NCBI RefSeq assembly: GCF_002355155.1
Contig: NZ_AP017369.1
Coordinates: forward strand, 186,001 to 250,000
Direction of reading: 5' to 3'
DNA length: 64,000 bases
Source of the DNA: Corynebacterium suranareeae
GTDB lineage: Bacteria > Actinomycetota > Actinomycetes > Mycobacteriales > Mycobacteriaceae
Position numbers and translations under genes: made by a program. The notes beneath the pieces are model-generated. The model saw only the letters and a list, made by a program, of their open reading frames with translations. It searched no databases and was not told the DNA's origin. Below, in pieces: positions 52,187 to 60,594 of this stretch (within the stretch, counting starts at the first letter, position 1; each line of letters starts with the position of its first letter).

Positions 52187-52949
52187 TGAAAAGAAAATTT
52201 AATTGCACAACTGGATTTAATCTGGCTCCTTACTGAGGAGAGGGAGTGAGCGCCTACGTTCAGTCGAATAATCTCGGCTGTGTTCCATCCCGCTCACTAG
52301 TGACAATGAGTGGGTATTTAGCTGACGCAGGCTTCACCTCCTTGCTAGCTGCGAAAAGACCGCCACAGGCCACACTAGTTTTACGGGCTTATTCCATTAG
52401 CACGGACATAGTGCTGATTCATTCTGAGCTGTTGATTTATACTCGCACCAAAACTTGATGATCTAGATTCAATCACTGCATCATCAATCGCAATGAACCC
52501 AAGCTGGCGGTTGGTGTCGTCAAGCGAGACTGCAAGTCGTCTAGCGAACTATATTTCTGGCTACTCCATATGCGTCCGCTGCGGAATACTTCAAGCTGCC
52601 ATTGCGATCGTTGTGAAGTAACTCAAGTAGTTGCAGTGGTGCTCGCCATATTTATTAACCAAAGTAAGAAAAGTCATTGGTGTGTTATGTAGAACTTCTT
52701 ATTCGCCGAGTTTCAGGGGGTGGGTATAATTTTGCATTTTTAAGGATCAAGCCTTAACTCAAGGCTCGATTTTGTCGAACAGACCAAAATAAGTGCAGTT
52801 AAACGCGCTTAAGGAAATTCTTTCCTAGTCAAATATTTGTAATTGCTCCAATGTTTCTACTTACCCCTGCTTGAATAATTTTTATCGAAACGTTCCCGTT
52901 ATTTACCTAAAATTCGGGGGTACCTGAATCGTAAAGATAGGAGCTTTAC
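52187..52949. other. Long stretch without a recognised gene
   Basis: About 760 bases. An open frame at 52246-52458 (70 codons) has no family match that I can see and no good ribosome site. The minus strand around 52400-52560 has a short protein-like stretch (LGFIAIDDAVIESRSSS) that could be a decayed gene. The last 300 bases are AT-rich and probably hold the promoter of the hydrolase at 52950. Confidence 0.4.
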
Positions 52950-53741
52950 ATGAATGACGCCACCGTTATTTCGCCAGATGGTACCGAATTGAGTTATTTC
53001 CGAAAGGGTACTGGCCCCGCTCTGGTCATCACCCACGGCAGCATTGCAGATAAATCTGATTGGTTTCCTGTAATTGATCGCCTAGCTGATAACTTCACCT
53101 GCTTTGTCTATGATCGGCGGGGTCGCGGTGGCAGCATCGACACTGCGGAATATTCAATGTCCGCCGAGATCGCAGACATCAAGACCATGATGGAACTCGC
53201 CGGCGCAGATGCGCATCTTTTGGGACACTCCTACGGTGCCTTGTGCACTTTGGAATATGCATTACGAAATTCTCTTGGCAACGGCAGATTGGTTTTATTC
53301 GAGCCACCCCTCCCAGTGGATGGTCCAGTTGCCGGAGATGCACTACCAAAATACAAAGATGCAATTGAATCAGGAGATCCGGATGCAGCGCTGGGGATCT
53401 CTCTGAAAGAGATCGTGCGCGTATCTGATGCTGAAATTGCTGGTCTACGACAGTCTCCTGTTTGGCCACGACTGTGCGAACTGGCGCCAACATGGACTCG
53501 TGAACTAGTAGAAATTGACGCCTTAGGTGATGATTTCTCTCGTTTTAATGTGCTTGAGACCGCGAATGTTTCTGTCATCCGTGGCACGGCAACCTCGCCG
53601 ATGCTCTTTGAATCTGCAACTGAAGTTGTTGATGCAGTTCCAGGATCACGACTTTATGAAATTCCTGAGGCCGATCACTTCGCGCACCTTATGGTTCCGG
53701 ATACTTTCTCGGAAAATTTGAAACAAGCGCTCGGTGATTAA
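52950..53741 (+). CDS. Alpha/beta hydrolase
   Basis: A 263-residue alpha/beta-fold hydrolase. The oxyanion region is VITHGSIADKSDW, the nucleophile elbow is LLGHSYGAL (Ser near residue 94) and the catalytic His is in EADHFAHLM near the C-terminus; an acid is likely in the loop before it. Substrate unknown; family members are esterases, lipases and lactonases. AGGAGC precedes the ATG. Monocistronic, with a terminator after it. Confidence 0.88.
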   Translation: MNDATVISPDGTELSYFRKGTGPALVITHGSIADKSDWFPVIDRLADNFTCFVYDRRGRGGSIDTAEYSMSAEIADIKTMMELAGADAHLLGHSYGALCTLEYALRNSLGNGRLVLFEPPLPVDGPVAGDALPKYKDAIESGDPDAALGISLKEIVRVSDAEIAGLRQSPVWPRLCELAPTWTRELVEIDALGDDFSRFNVLETANVSVIRGTATSPMLFESATEVVDAVPGSRLYEIPEADHFAHLMVPDTFSENLKQALGD

Positions 53742-53762
53742 TACTCGCTACACCGCGATGTG

Positions 53763-53788
53763 AAAGCCCTACTTCATGTGGGGCTTTT
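53763..53788 (+). terminator. Terminator after the hydrolase gene
   Basis: AAAGCCC (53763-53769) pairs with GGGCTTT (53781-53787), followed by a short T run. Confidence 0.65.
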
Positions 53789-53833
53789 GCTCTGTTGCCA
53801 CTCCTTCTAGATGTCTCAAGCAGAGTTGCAAAA

Positions 53834-54403
53834 CTACATTTTCGGATAACCTCGGCGCCCGCTTACTGTTGGATCATTAGGAATCCAGAACCGTAGAAGA
53901 GCTTCGGTGTTTTTACTAATTCCAATACGAGGGCCTCGGACAACTTCAGGTACTTCTAACCGGTCAGTGATAAGAAATGAAGGGCCAAAAACTGAAGAAT
54001 GATTATCACTGATTTCTAAACCTAAAGCTTGCCCCAAGTTTCCCGGACCTTGGGCAAGGCGTGCATGTGGAATGTTTTCCCCTCGACGACTTTGAGCAAT
54101 GGATATGCCGGACACTACTTCTCCTGCGCGAAGCAGTACTCCTTGGCCTGTTCCTTCTGGCCCGCACACAATATTTCCTGCCCGATGGATGCCGTATGAG
54201 ATATAGACATACATGTGTCCACCGGGACCAAACATCGCTGCATTTCTTGGGGTTTTACCTCGGTAAGTATGTGCAGCTTCGTCGGTCGAACCTAAATAGG
54301 CTTCAACTTCAGTAATCCGGATACCAACACCGGCATGGGTGAGTGTGCAGCCTAGAAGCTGTGGAGCAACAATATCGGCAGATTGAAGGAAGTCGATGGG
54401 CAT
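53834..54403 (-). CDS. 3-methyladenine DNA glycosylase, second copy
   Basis: A 189-residue AAG/MPG-family base excision repair glycosylase with RITEVEAYLG (catalytic Glu), KTPRNAAMFGPGG, YVYISYGIH, GTGQGVLLRAGEVV and RLAQGPGNLG. It is about 70% identical by eye to the copy at 5484-6053. This one lies in what appears to be the ordinary chromosomal neighbourhood (panBC-fic upstream, HAD-gamma CA-cysR downstream), so it is probably the resident gene. Confidence 0.92.
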   Translation of the reverse strand: MPIDFLQSADIVAPQLLGCTLTHAGVGIRITEVEAYLGSTDEAAHTYRGKTPRNAAMFGPGGHMYVYISYGIHRAGNIVCGPEGTGQGVLLRAGEVVSGISIAQSRRGENIPHARLAQGPGNLGQALGLEISDNHSSVFGPSFLITDRLEVPEVVRGPRIGISKNTEALLRFWIPNDPTVSGRRGYPKM

Positions 54404-54522
54404 GACACCGATCTTAGGTTGCGGTGATCAAGGGCCTCAAAGTGCAAAGCCGCGAATGCGTGCGCATGAACGATTAGTCAACCGCTGCTATCCCAAAAAG
54501 CAGACAAGCCGAACTCGGCCAC

Positions 54523-55527
54523 TTAACAAAGCGCAGCTTCCAATTCTGCGCGGATAAACCGTCGAGCAGCCCTGGCGTCGGCGTTTATTCCTCCGAGGTT
54601 AATAAAAGCATGGATCTGTCCTTTGAATTCGGCCATCGTCACGGAGTTTCCAGCCTCTAGTAGAGCTTGCCCGTAGGCTTGCACTTCATGGGCTAAGACG
54701 TCGCATTCCCCGTACACAATGGTGGTTGGAGGTAGGTCGTTCAGGTCAGAAGCAAGTAGTGGTGAAAGCCGTGGGTCGGTGCGGTCATGTTCACCTGCAT
54801 ATTGGTTGATGTAGCGTTCCATCGCCTCTTTAGTCAGGTAGCAATCTTGGCCAAATTTGAGGTAGCTGGGTGTCGTTGTTGTGGAAACATCAGTCACGGG
54901 ATAGATAAGAACCTGGTGAGCCAACGAAGGAGCCAATGCAAACCCCAACCCAGGCTCCACCCCAGATCCCAACATAGACCCCACCCCAGGCTCCACCCCA
55001 GGTCCCAACATAGACCCCACCCCAAGCGAAACAGCAGAATCCACAACACGTTTCCGCAGTTGTTGAGCAGTTACCGCCGCAATGTTTCCGCCGGCGCTAT
55101 CTCCACCAATTGCCACGCGGAAAGTATCAATTTCTAGTCCGGACGCCCCACCCAACACAGCGTTGACCACCGCAAACGCATCGTCGATAGCTGCTGGAAA
55201 AGGGTGAGCGGGTGCAAGCCGGTAGTCCACGCTGATGGCGATGATCGGCAAGCCGACTACTAATGAGCGAACCGTGGCATCGATCATGTCCAAGTTGCCG
55301 CCGGACCAGCCTCCACCGTGAAAGTACACCAAGCACGGCAAAACACCGGCCCCAGCCTCCAGCGGCCTATACACCCTCACCGGCACCCCAGCGATATCTT
55401 GATCTACTGCCACATGAGTTGCATTAACCCCAGCGCCAACAGCGTCTTTACCGAAATTTACCTGCTCTTCCGCACTGAGCGTGGGCAAAGTGTCGATATA
55501 AAATTGGGCATCTGGATGAAGGAACAT
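54523..55527 (-). CDS. HSL-type esterase/lipase with an internal repeat
   Basis: A 334-residue alpha/beta hydrolase of the hormone-sensitive-lipase group. The oxyanion motif is YFHGGGWSGGN, the nucleophile elbow GGDSAGGN, the acid is probably in VYGECDVLAHE, and the His in FKGQIHAFINLG. Between the elbow and the next strand there is an inserted tandem repeat (GVGSMLGPGVEPG, then GVGSMLGSGVEPG), absent from the family pattern and encoded by C-rich DNA around 54930-55030. ATG 55527 begins the conserved FLHPDAQFYIDTLP; the longer frame to 55566 is unlikely. Confidence 0.88.
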   Translation of the reverse strand: MFLHPDAQFYIDTLPTLSAEEQVNFGKDAVGAGVNATHVAVDQDIAGVPVRVYRPLEAGAGVLPCLVYFHGGGWSGGNLDMIDATVRSLVVGLPIIAISVDYRLAPAHPFPAAIDDAFAVVNAVLGGASGLEIDTFRVAIGGDSAGGNIAAVTAQQLRKRVVDSAVSLGVGSMLGPGVEPGVGSMLGSGVEPGLGFALAPSLAHQVLIYPVTDVSTTTTPSYLKFGQDCYLTKEAMERYINQYAGEHDRTDPRLSPLLASDLNDLPPTTIVYGECDVLAHEVQAYGQALLEAGNSVTMAEFKGQIHAFINLGGINADARAARRFIRAELEAALC

Positions 55528-55616
55528 AACAGTAATCCTAGAACCACAAGAAAAACCACACGACACGTAATCACAATTCCACCTAGGCTTAGGTGCAGGT
55601 TAGAAAGGAGCCTTCG

Positions 55617-56222
55617 ATGGCAAAGACTCGTACTTTTCTCTTTGATCTTTATGGTGTGCTCATCAAGGAACATGGTTCTGCACAATTTGAGCGGGTAGCT
55701 CGGGCGGTGGGTGAGCCGTCCAAGAACGATAAGTTGCATGAGGCTTATGAGTCGCTTCGCTTGGATCTTGATGCGGGTCGTGTGAGCGAGGTGAATTATT
55801 GGAATCAGGTAAAGCTGTTGGCGGGTTTGGAGTATTTGGATATCCAAGAGGTCATCGCTGCTGATTACAAGGGTTTGTATGAGTGCGATCAGGACATGGT
55901 TGATTATGTGTTGTCGTTGAAGGCAAAAGGCCACCGCATTGGAATTTTATCTAATATTCCAGAAGGGTTGGCCAAGATGTTGAAGGAGCACAATTCAACG
56001 TGGCTTGATCGGCTGGATGCGGTGGTTTTGTCGTGCGATATTGGGGCGGCGAAGCCGGAGCCGAAGTCTTTCCATGTAGCCCTTGAGGCTCTTGGTGAAA
56101 AGGCTGAGGATGTGACTTTTATTGATGATCGCCTGCGCAACATTGAGGCAGCGCGCGAAGAAGGTCTCAACACAATTCACTTCACTGGCTTAGATTCCTT
56201 AAAAGAAAGCATCCAGGAATGA
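55617..56222 (+). CDS. HAD-superfamily hydrolase
   Basis: A 201-residue haloacid dehalogenase-like hydrolase. Motif I is FDLYGVLIKE (nucleophile Asp), motif II ILSNIPEG, motif III Lys in AKPEPKSF, motif IV TFIDDRLRNIEAA. The second acidic residue of the phosphatase DxD signature is replaced by Tyr, so the type may be a non-classical phosphatase or dehalogenase-like enzyme. AAAGGAG stands before ATG 55617. The end overlaps the next start (ATGA). Confidence 0.88.
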   Translation: MAKTRTFLFDLYGVLIKEHGSAQFERVARAVGEPSKNDKLHEAYESLRLDLDAGRVSEVNYWNQVKLLAGLEYLDIQEVIAADYKGLYECDQDMVDYVLSLKAKGHRIGILSNIPEGLAKMLKEHNSTWLDRLDAVVLSCDIGAAKPEPKSFHVALEALGEKAEDVTFIDDRLRNIEAAREEGLNTIHFTGLDSLKESIQE

Positions 56223-56779
56223 CACGTCAACCACTTATTTTGCCTTTCGGCGATAAGGTTCCGCGCATTCATGAAAGCGCATGGATCGCCCCGAATGCCA
56301 CGATTATCGGGGATGTTGAAATTGGCCCGGATGCGTCCATTTTTTATGGCGTTGTCCTGCGTGGCGATGTCAACAAAATTACCATCGGTGCCCGCACGAA
56401 TGTCCAGGACAATTGCGTGATCCATGTCGACGGCGATGCCCCGTGCACCCTCGGCGATGATGTCACGGTCGGCCACATGGCCCTCGTCCACGGCGCGACG
56501 GTGGGCAACGGCACACTCGTCGGCATGAAATCCGCGCTGCTTTCTGGCAGCATCATCGGCCCCGGTGCGCTCATTGCTGCTGGTGCGATCGTGTTGGAAG
56601 GACAAGAAATCCCGGCGCAAGCTTTAGCAGCCGGGGTTCCGGCCAAAGTGCGCAGATTGCTTGACGACGCCCAGTCCCAGTCCTTTATCCCTCACGCGGG
56701 TCGTTATGTGGAAACATCAAAAGCCCAGGCTTCCATCTCGGAAGCACTGAGCTTAGATGAGGTTAGGGTACGAGGGTAA
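56219..56779 (+). CDS. Gamma-class carbonic anhydrase-like protein
   Basis: A 186-residue left-handed beta-helix protein with hexapeptide repeats. The zinc His residues fit the pattern in CVIHVDGD and VTVGHMALVHGATVG. The N-terminal IHESAWIAPNATIIGDVEIGPDASIFYGVVLRGD is typical of the gamma-CA/YrdA group. Activity as a carbonic anhydrase is not certain for YrdA-type members. It is coupled to the HAD gene and overlaps cysR tail to tail by 17 bases. Confidence 0.9.
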   Translation: MTRQPLILPFGDKVPRIHESAWIAPNATIIGDVEIGPDASIFYGVVLRGDVNKITIGARTNVQDNCVIHVDGDAPCTLGDDVTVGHMALVHGATVGNGTLVGMKSALLSGSIIGPGALIAAGAIVLEGQEIPAQALAAGVPAKVRRLLDDAQSQSFIPHAGRYVETSKAQASISEALSLDEVRVRG

Positions 56780-57908
56780 GTGGTTCGTTGAGTAGTCGAT
56801 CGAGTGCGACTGCTCGTGCTGCTGCGCGGACATTTTCCCGGTGTGTGGGAATCAACCGGAGTTCGATGTCTGCGTCGTATTCTTTCTTAAGCTGTGAAGC
56901 AAACACCGATCGTCCTTGAGGATCTTCCGAGAACGCGGATCCCGACAGCACTAGTGTGGATGGGCTAATTGTTTCGGCTGCTTCTGCGGCGGTATGGGCA
57001 AGTAGCGTCGCGCGATCATCTAGAAACGCGCGTGCTTTGTCATTATCTTTAGCGATGGTGACTAGCTCTCCAAGGCTATTGGCAAAAATACCTTGATCAG
57101 ATACCCGGCTGAGGAAGCCTTGGGTGCTTAGTGCATCTTCAGCTGCCATACCTAAAGTATCCAGGCCAGATCCTTGGGTAGTAGCCAGTGATCCAATGAC
57201 ATGTACACCTAAGTCATTGCTGTAGGCAGCTCCCACAGAGTCATCGGCGTAGAACGTCAAGGTGATTGGCGTCGGCTGCTCAGGGTGGGGAAGCGGGGAA
57301 GCCTGTAGTTCAGAAGCAGCAATTGCGGGGATAGCCGAGGCAACAGTTGCTGGAACGCTGAATTGGTAGTTGAGCCGACCAGCGATATCCACGCTGTCCC
57401 AACCTAAGTTGTTGGCGGTGACAACACCAGCGTTGGTGACTTTGCCGGAGGTTGCCACACCAATGCCAACCAACGGCAGATCCAAGCCGGTGGTGAGGCG
57501 ATTAACTCCAGCGATAAGGTGCTCGATGAAGGTGTCTGGATCAAGGTCTGCTGCAGAAATTTCCAGCATGGCATCACGAAGGGTGCGTCCCTTGGTATCA
57601 AACAATGCGACATAGGACGATTTCGTACCAATGGCTACGCCTGCATGAATCCATGGACTTGGTGCGAGCTCAAGTGGAATATTGGGACGACCAGGGCCTG
57701 AAGAGAGCGTGAGATCAGGGCGTTCACGCACCAAACCTGCCTGCATTAATGCAGTGACTGCACGTGTGACAGTGGGTTGGGACAGACCTGTGGCCTCGAC
57801 CAGCTCATTTCTAATGAGTTGCTGGCCGAGGCGGATATGGTGCATACACTTTGCAGCCGGAGTAGATGGGCGGGCAAAGGACGCAGAGAAATGGGCCTGA
57901 TTGGGCAT
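56763..57908 (-). CDS. cysR: ROK-family regulator, CysR-like
   Basis: A ~381-residue ROK-type regulator: an N-terminal winged helix (LIRNELVEATGLSQPTVTRAVTALMQAGLV), then the sugar-kinase-like domain (GVAIGTKSSYVALFDTKGRTLRD, GIGVATSGKV). By position and sequence style it matches CysR of C. glutamicum, which controls sulfonate and sulfate use; that name rests on memory of the locus. Start is uncertain: ATG 57908 or ATG 57929, the latter inside a dyad (57929-57944). Confidence 0.75.
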   Translation of the reverse strand: MPNQAHFSASFARPSTPAAKCMHHIRLGQQLIRNELVEATGLSQPTVTRAVTALMQAGLVRERPDLTLSSGPGRPNIPLELAPSPWIHAGVAIGTKSSYVALFDTKGRTLRDAMLEISAADLDPDTFIEHLIAGVNRLTTGLDLPLVGIGVATSGKVTNAGVVTANNLGWDSVDIAGRLNYQFSVPATVASAIPAIAASELQASPLPHPEQPTPITLTFYADDSVGAAYSNDLGVHVIGSLATTQGSGLDTLGMAAEDALSTQGFLSRVSDQGIFANSLGELVTIAKDNDKARAFLDDRATLLAHTAAEAAETISPSTLVLSGSAFSEDPQGRSVFASQLKKEYDADIELRLIPTHRENVRAAARAVALDRLLNEPLTLVP

Positions 57909-57928
57909 AGGTAAACCATAGCCAATCA

Positions 57929-57944
57929 TAGACAACGCTGTCTA
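57929..57944. promoter_or_regulatory. Dyad upstream of the ROK regulator gene
   Basis: TAGACA-ACGC-TGTCTA, 6-bp perfect arms, just upstream of the preferred start; it could be an autoregulatory operator. Confidence 0.45.
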
Positions 57945-57998
57945 ATAAGTGCTCTATGATCTAGACCGCATAGTCTGTAAATGGGCAGGGATAAATAC

Positions 57999-59273
57999 CT
58001 AGATGGCGGTCACCTTTGGTTTTTCATATTTCCAGAACTTAGGTACCGACACCATGCAAATTGCAGTCAATACAACTACTGCTACTCCGCCCCATAATAC
58101 CGTCCAACCAGCACCTAGAGGCTCAGCTGCCCAGCCGTGTAAAACATCAGCCAGTCGTGGTCCGCCGACGACAACAATGATCCACACGCCTTGGATTCTG
58201 CCCTGGACATGCTCTGCCGCAGACTGCTGCAAAATAGCATTGCGTACTGCGGAGCTGAACATGTCAGCCATGCCGCCAATTACCATCATGATGATAAACA
58301 TCCACGCCCAGGCAGTAACCGCGCCGGGGCTAACAACAATTGCCACACCTCCCAGCGCAACGGCTGCACCCCATGCAATGATGCACCAGTACACGGCAAC
58401 ACCTTGGCGGCTAATCCGGGAAACCCAACCAGATAACACACCACCCAAGACTGCACCGACAGCCATTGATGAATACATAAAGGCCAGCATCGTTGCACCG
58501 GCATCACCACCGCCGAAGTTGACTTCAGCAATTTCAGGATAAAGAGCTCGTGGCATGCCGAAGATCATGGCAATTAGATCCAAAACCATCACCATCATCA
58601 ACACGGGTTGGCCAGCTAAGTATTTAAGCCCATCCACCACGCTGGCAAAACCGGCCTTCATCACCTTGCCTGAAGGCTTGATCGATGGCAGTGCCCATAC
58701 CGCCCACAAGGTCGGGATAATAGAGACCACATCAAGGAAGTACAGCCAGCCAAAGCCAATCAGTGGAATCAGTGCACCTGCAATCAACGGCCCCACAATG
58801 GCACCGGTCTGCATCAGCAACATGTTCAACGACGTTGCGGACGCTAATTGATCAATCGGCAAAATGCTGCGCAAAATTGCAGTACGCGTGGGTTGGTTCA
58901 CCGCGAAAAAGGCTTGTTGTAAAGCAAAGTTAATCAACAATAACCAGATATTATCATTGCCTAAAATGGTGAGAACCCAAAAACCAGCAGTGGTGACACA
59001 CATGCCGATCGTGGTGCAGATAAGCACGATGCGCTTATCAAAAGCATCGGCAATCGAACCGCCATAAAGCCCGAAAATAATCAACGGGACAAGCCCGAAC
59101 AGGCCAGTTAAACCTACATACCCTGACGAGCCAGTCATTTGGTAGATCTGGACCGGCACGGCAACAACGGTTAATTGGGCACCAATGACAGTGGCAACAT
59201 TGCCTAACCACAGTCGTTTGAAGGCCGGTTCTTTCAGCGGTCTGGTGTCAGCGAAAATATCTCGGAAACTCAC
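57999..59273 (-). CDS. MFS exporter, EntS-like (MFS_3 group)
   Basis: A 424-residue, 12-helix transporter. The group is marked by VVAVPVQIYQMTGSSGYVGLTGLF, GGSIADAFDKRIVL, and AVNQPTRTAILRSILP, features of the enterobactin-exporter (EntS)-like MFS_3 family. It lies 36 bases downstream of a gene preceded by a DtxR-type box, in the same direction, so it could be part of an iron-regulated unit and export a siderophore or related compound (inference). Confidence 0.82.
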   Translation of the reverse strand: MSFRDIFADTRPLKEPAFKRLWLGNVATVIGAQLTVVAVPVQIYQMTGSSGYVGLTGLFGLVPLIIFGLYGGSIADAFDKRIVLICTTIGMCVTTAGFWVLTILGNDNIWLLLINFALQQAFFAVNQPTRTAILRSILPIDQLASATSLNMLLMQTGAIVGPLIAGALIPLIGFGWLYFLDVVSIIPTLWAVWALPSIKPSGKVMKAGFASVVDGLKYLAGQPVLMMVMVLDLIAMIFGMPRALYPEIAEVNFGGGDAGATMLAFMYSSMAVGAVLGGVLSGWVSRISRQGVAVYWCIIAWGAAVALGGVAIVVSPGAVTAWAWMFIIMMVIGGMADMFSSAVRNAILQQSAAEHVQGRIQGVWIIVVVGGPRLADVLHGWAAEPLGAGWTVLWGGVAVVVLTAICMVSVPKFWKYEKPKVTAI

Positions 59274-59309
59274 CAGGTAGAGCTTAGACCTCTTTGTTGG
59301 GCCTATTTG

Positions 59310-60335
59310 TTAGTAACCTCGGCGATCCTCCACAGACCAAGCGCCGCTGACAACGGCTGTGGTGTCACCGCGCAGCAGATCCTCAATTTCTGAGGCGGCG
59401 TGTAGAACAACATCTAGTCGGAAACCAGCAGGAAGTGGCGTCCCCTCTTTGAGAAGGGCATCGCCGAAGAAGGAACCACCTCGACGGGTCGGGCCGCCGA
59501 CGCGAGCGATGGCCAATGCCCCAGCGGCCTCGGCTTCAATGAGCATCGTGGTGGGATCAGCGTCCTGAGATGCGCAGGTTGTCGACCATACCTGGGGGAC
59601 ATGATGGCAAAACACGTGGCCAAGGCACATGACGATTTCCGCGAACGCATCGCGACCAAGATGCTTGCCGACGCGAAACTGGTACCAGGCGTTGTCCGGC
59701 GTGACAGTCGAGGGCGGGGTATCCCCGACGATGACTGGTGGGTGGGGGAGTTCGGCCCAGCTTGCGGCGTCGACAAGCATCTTTTCCCAGGTGGCAACCG
59801 CGCCAATTTTGGCTATGTTGCCCAGCATGCGGGCGGTGTCGTCGGTAAATGAGGGGTGAAAGCCTGCGTAGCTGGGAGTGGCGTGGAAGGGACCGCGGCG
59901 GCGCCTGGAAGCGTCAATGTGTGGATCGGTGAGCGGAGCGTGGCGTGGATTGAGGTGGCACAGCAGTGGTGGCGTAAGGGGGTCGCGCAGGTCACTGAGC
60001 AAAATGGGCAGCGTGTCGGGGGATTCGGGAAATCCTATGATGTCCCATTCGAGGGCGGGGCGAAGATCGATTTGGTGGAGTGCGTGCTTGACGCCTTCAA
60101 AGCTCTGGAGCTCAAAAACCCGCATTGGCCTGGCTAATTGCACCGCGGCCTGGGCTGCGTGGGCAATGGGGTAGTGGGGCCAGGCGCTGGCGGTGGCGTA
60201 AATGAGCTGCTCGAGGCGGCTTTTACGGCGCGGATTGGTTTCGGTGCTAACCATGTCAGAGATGGAGCGAAGGACGGTTGCGGTCTCAGGGTGGTTCATG
60301 GCGGTGCGGGCTCCCAACTGTTGATTCACATTCAT
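59310..60335 (-). CDS. Unknown protein with a DtxR-type box upstream
   Basis: A ~341-residue protein I do not recognise. It has no signal peptide. Visible features: a basic N-terminal region (NPRRKSRLEQL), proline-rich middle (ILLSDLRDPLTPPLLCHLNPRHAPL), a His/Cys-containing stretch IVMCLGHVFCHHVPQVW, and a small-residue C-terminal helix (LIEAEAAGALAIARVGG). ATG 60335 is only seven bases from the DtxR box, so ATG 60299 is a serious alternative. Probable iron-regulated function because of the box and the EntS-like neighbour. Confidence 0.6.
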   Translation of the reverse strand: MNVNQQLGARTAMNHPETATVLRSISDMVSTETNPRRKSRLEQLIYATASAWPHYPIAHAAQAAVQLARPMRVFELQSFEGVKHALHQIDLRPALEWDIIGFPESPDTLPILLSDLRDPLTPPLLCHLNPRHAPLTDPHIDASRRRRGPFHATPSYAGFHPSFTDDTARMLGNIAKIGAVATWEKMLVDAASWAELPHPPVIVGDTPPSTVTPDNAWYQFRVGKHLGRDAFAEIVMCLGHVFCHHVPQVWSTTCASQDADPTTMLIEAEAAGALAIARVGGPTRRGGSFFGDALLKEGTPLPAGFRLDVVLHAASEIEDLLRGDTTAVVSGAWSVEDRRGY

Positions 60336-60341
60336 TGGGAA

Positions 60342-60360
60342 TAAGGTTAGCCTAACCATT
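60342..60360. promoter_or_regulatory. DtxR-type iron box
   Basis: TAAGGTTAGCCTAACCATT agrees with the known DtxR consensus (TTAGGTTAGGCTAACCTAA) at 8 of 9 positions of the left half and 6 of 9 of the right, with a perfect GGTTAGCCTAACC core. It suggests iron-dependent repression of the minus-strand gene. Confidence 0.75.
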
Positions 60361-60594
60361 TTTTGTAGTCTAGGGATTTATTGAAGTTTCGCCGCGTGTG
60401 CGGTTTTTATTGTGTTTTTATGTATAAATAAGTTAATTACGCCTTTTTACCTAGGCCGACTAGCTGGTGATTCAGTAGGATTTCATTTCGAATAGATGTG
60501 GCTGAAGACAAGAATGAATAACATTCATCTCGTCGAATTTCATGTAGAAATTTGTCCCCTTTTTTTGATGTGAAAGTTGAATCGGTAAGCTCCT

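Noticed and set aside
52246..52458. 70-codon plus-strand frame as a gene
   Set aside because: There is no good ribosome site, no recognisable motif and a random-looking composition; listed only as part of the non-coding stretch.
54925..55035. CRISPR-like or mobile repeat in C-rich DNA
   Set aside because: The repeat keeps the esterase reading frame and translates as a tandem peptide repeat, so it is a coding repeat.
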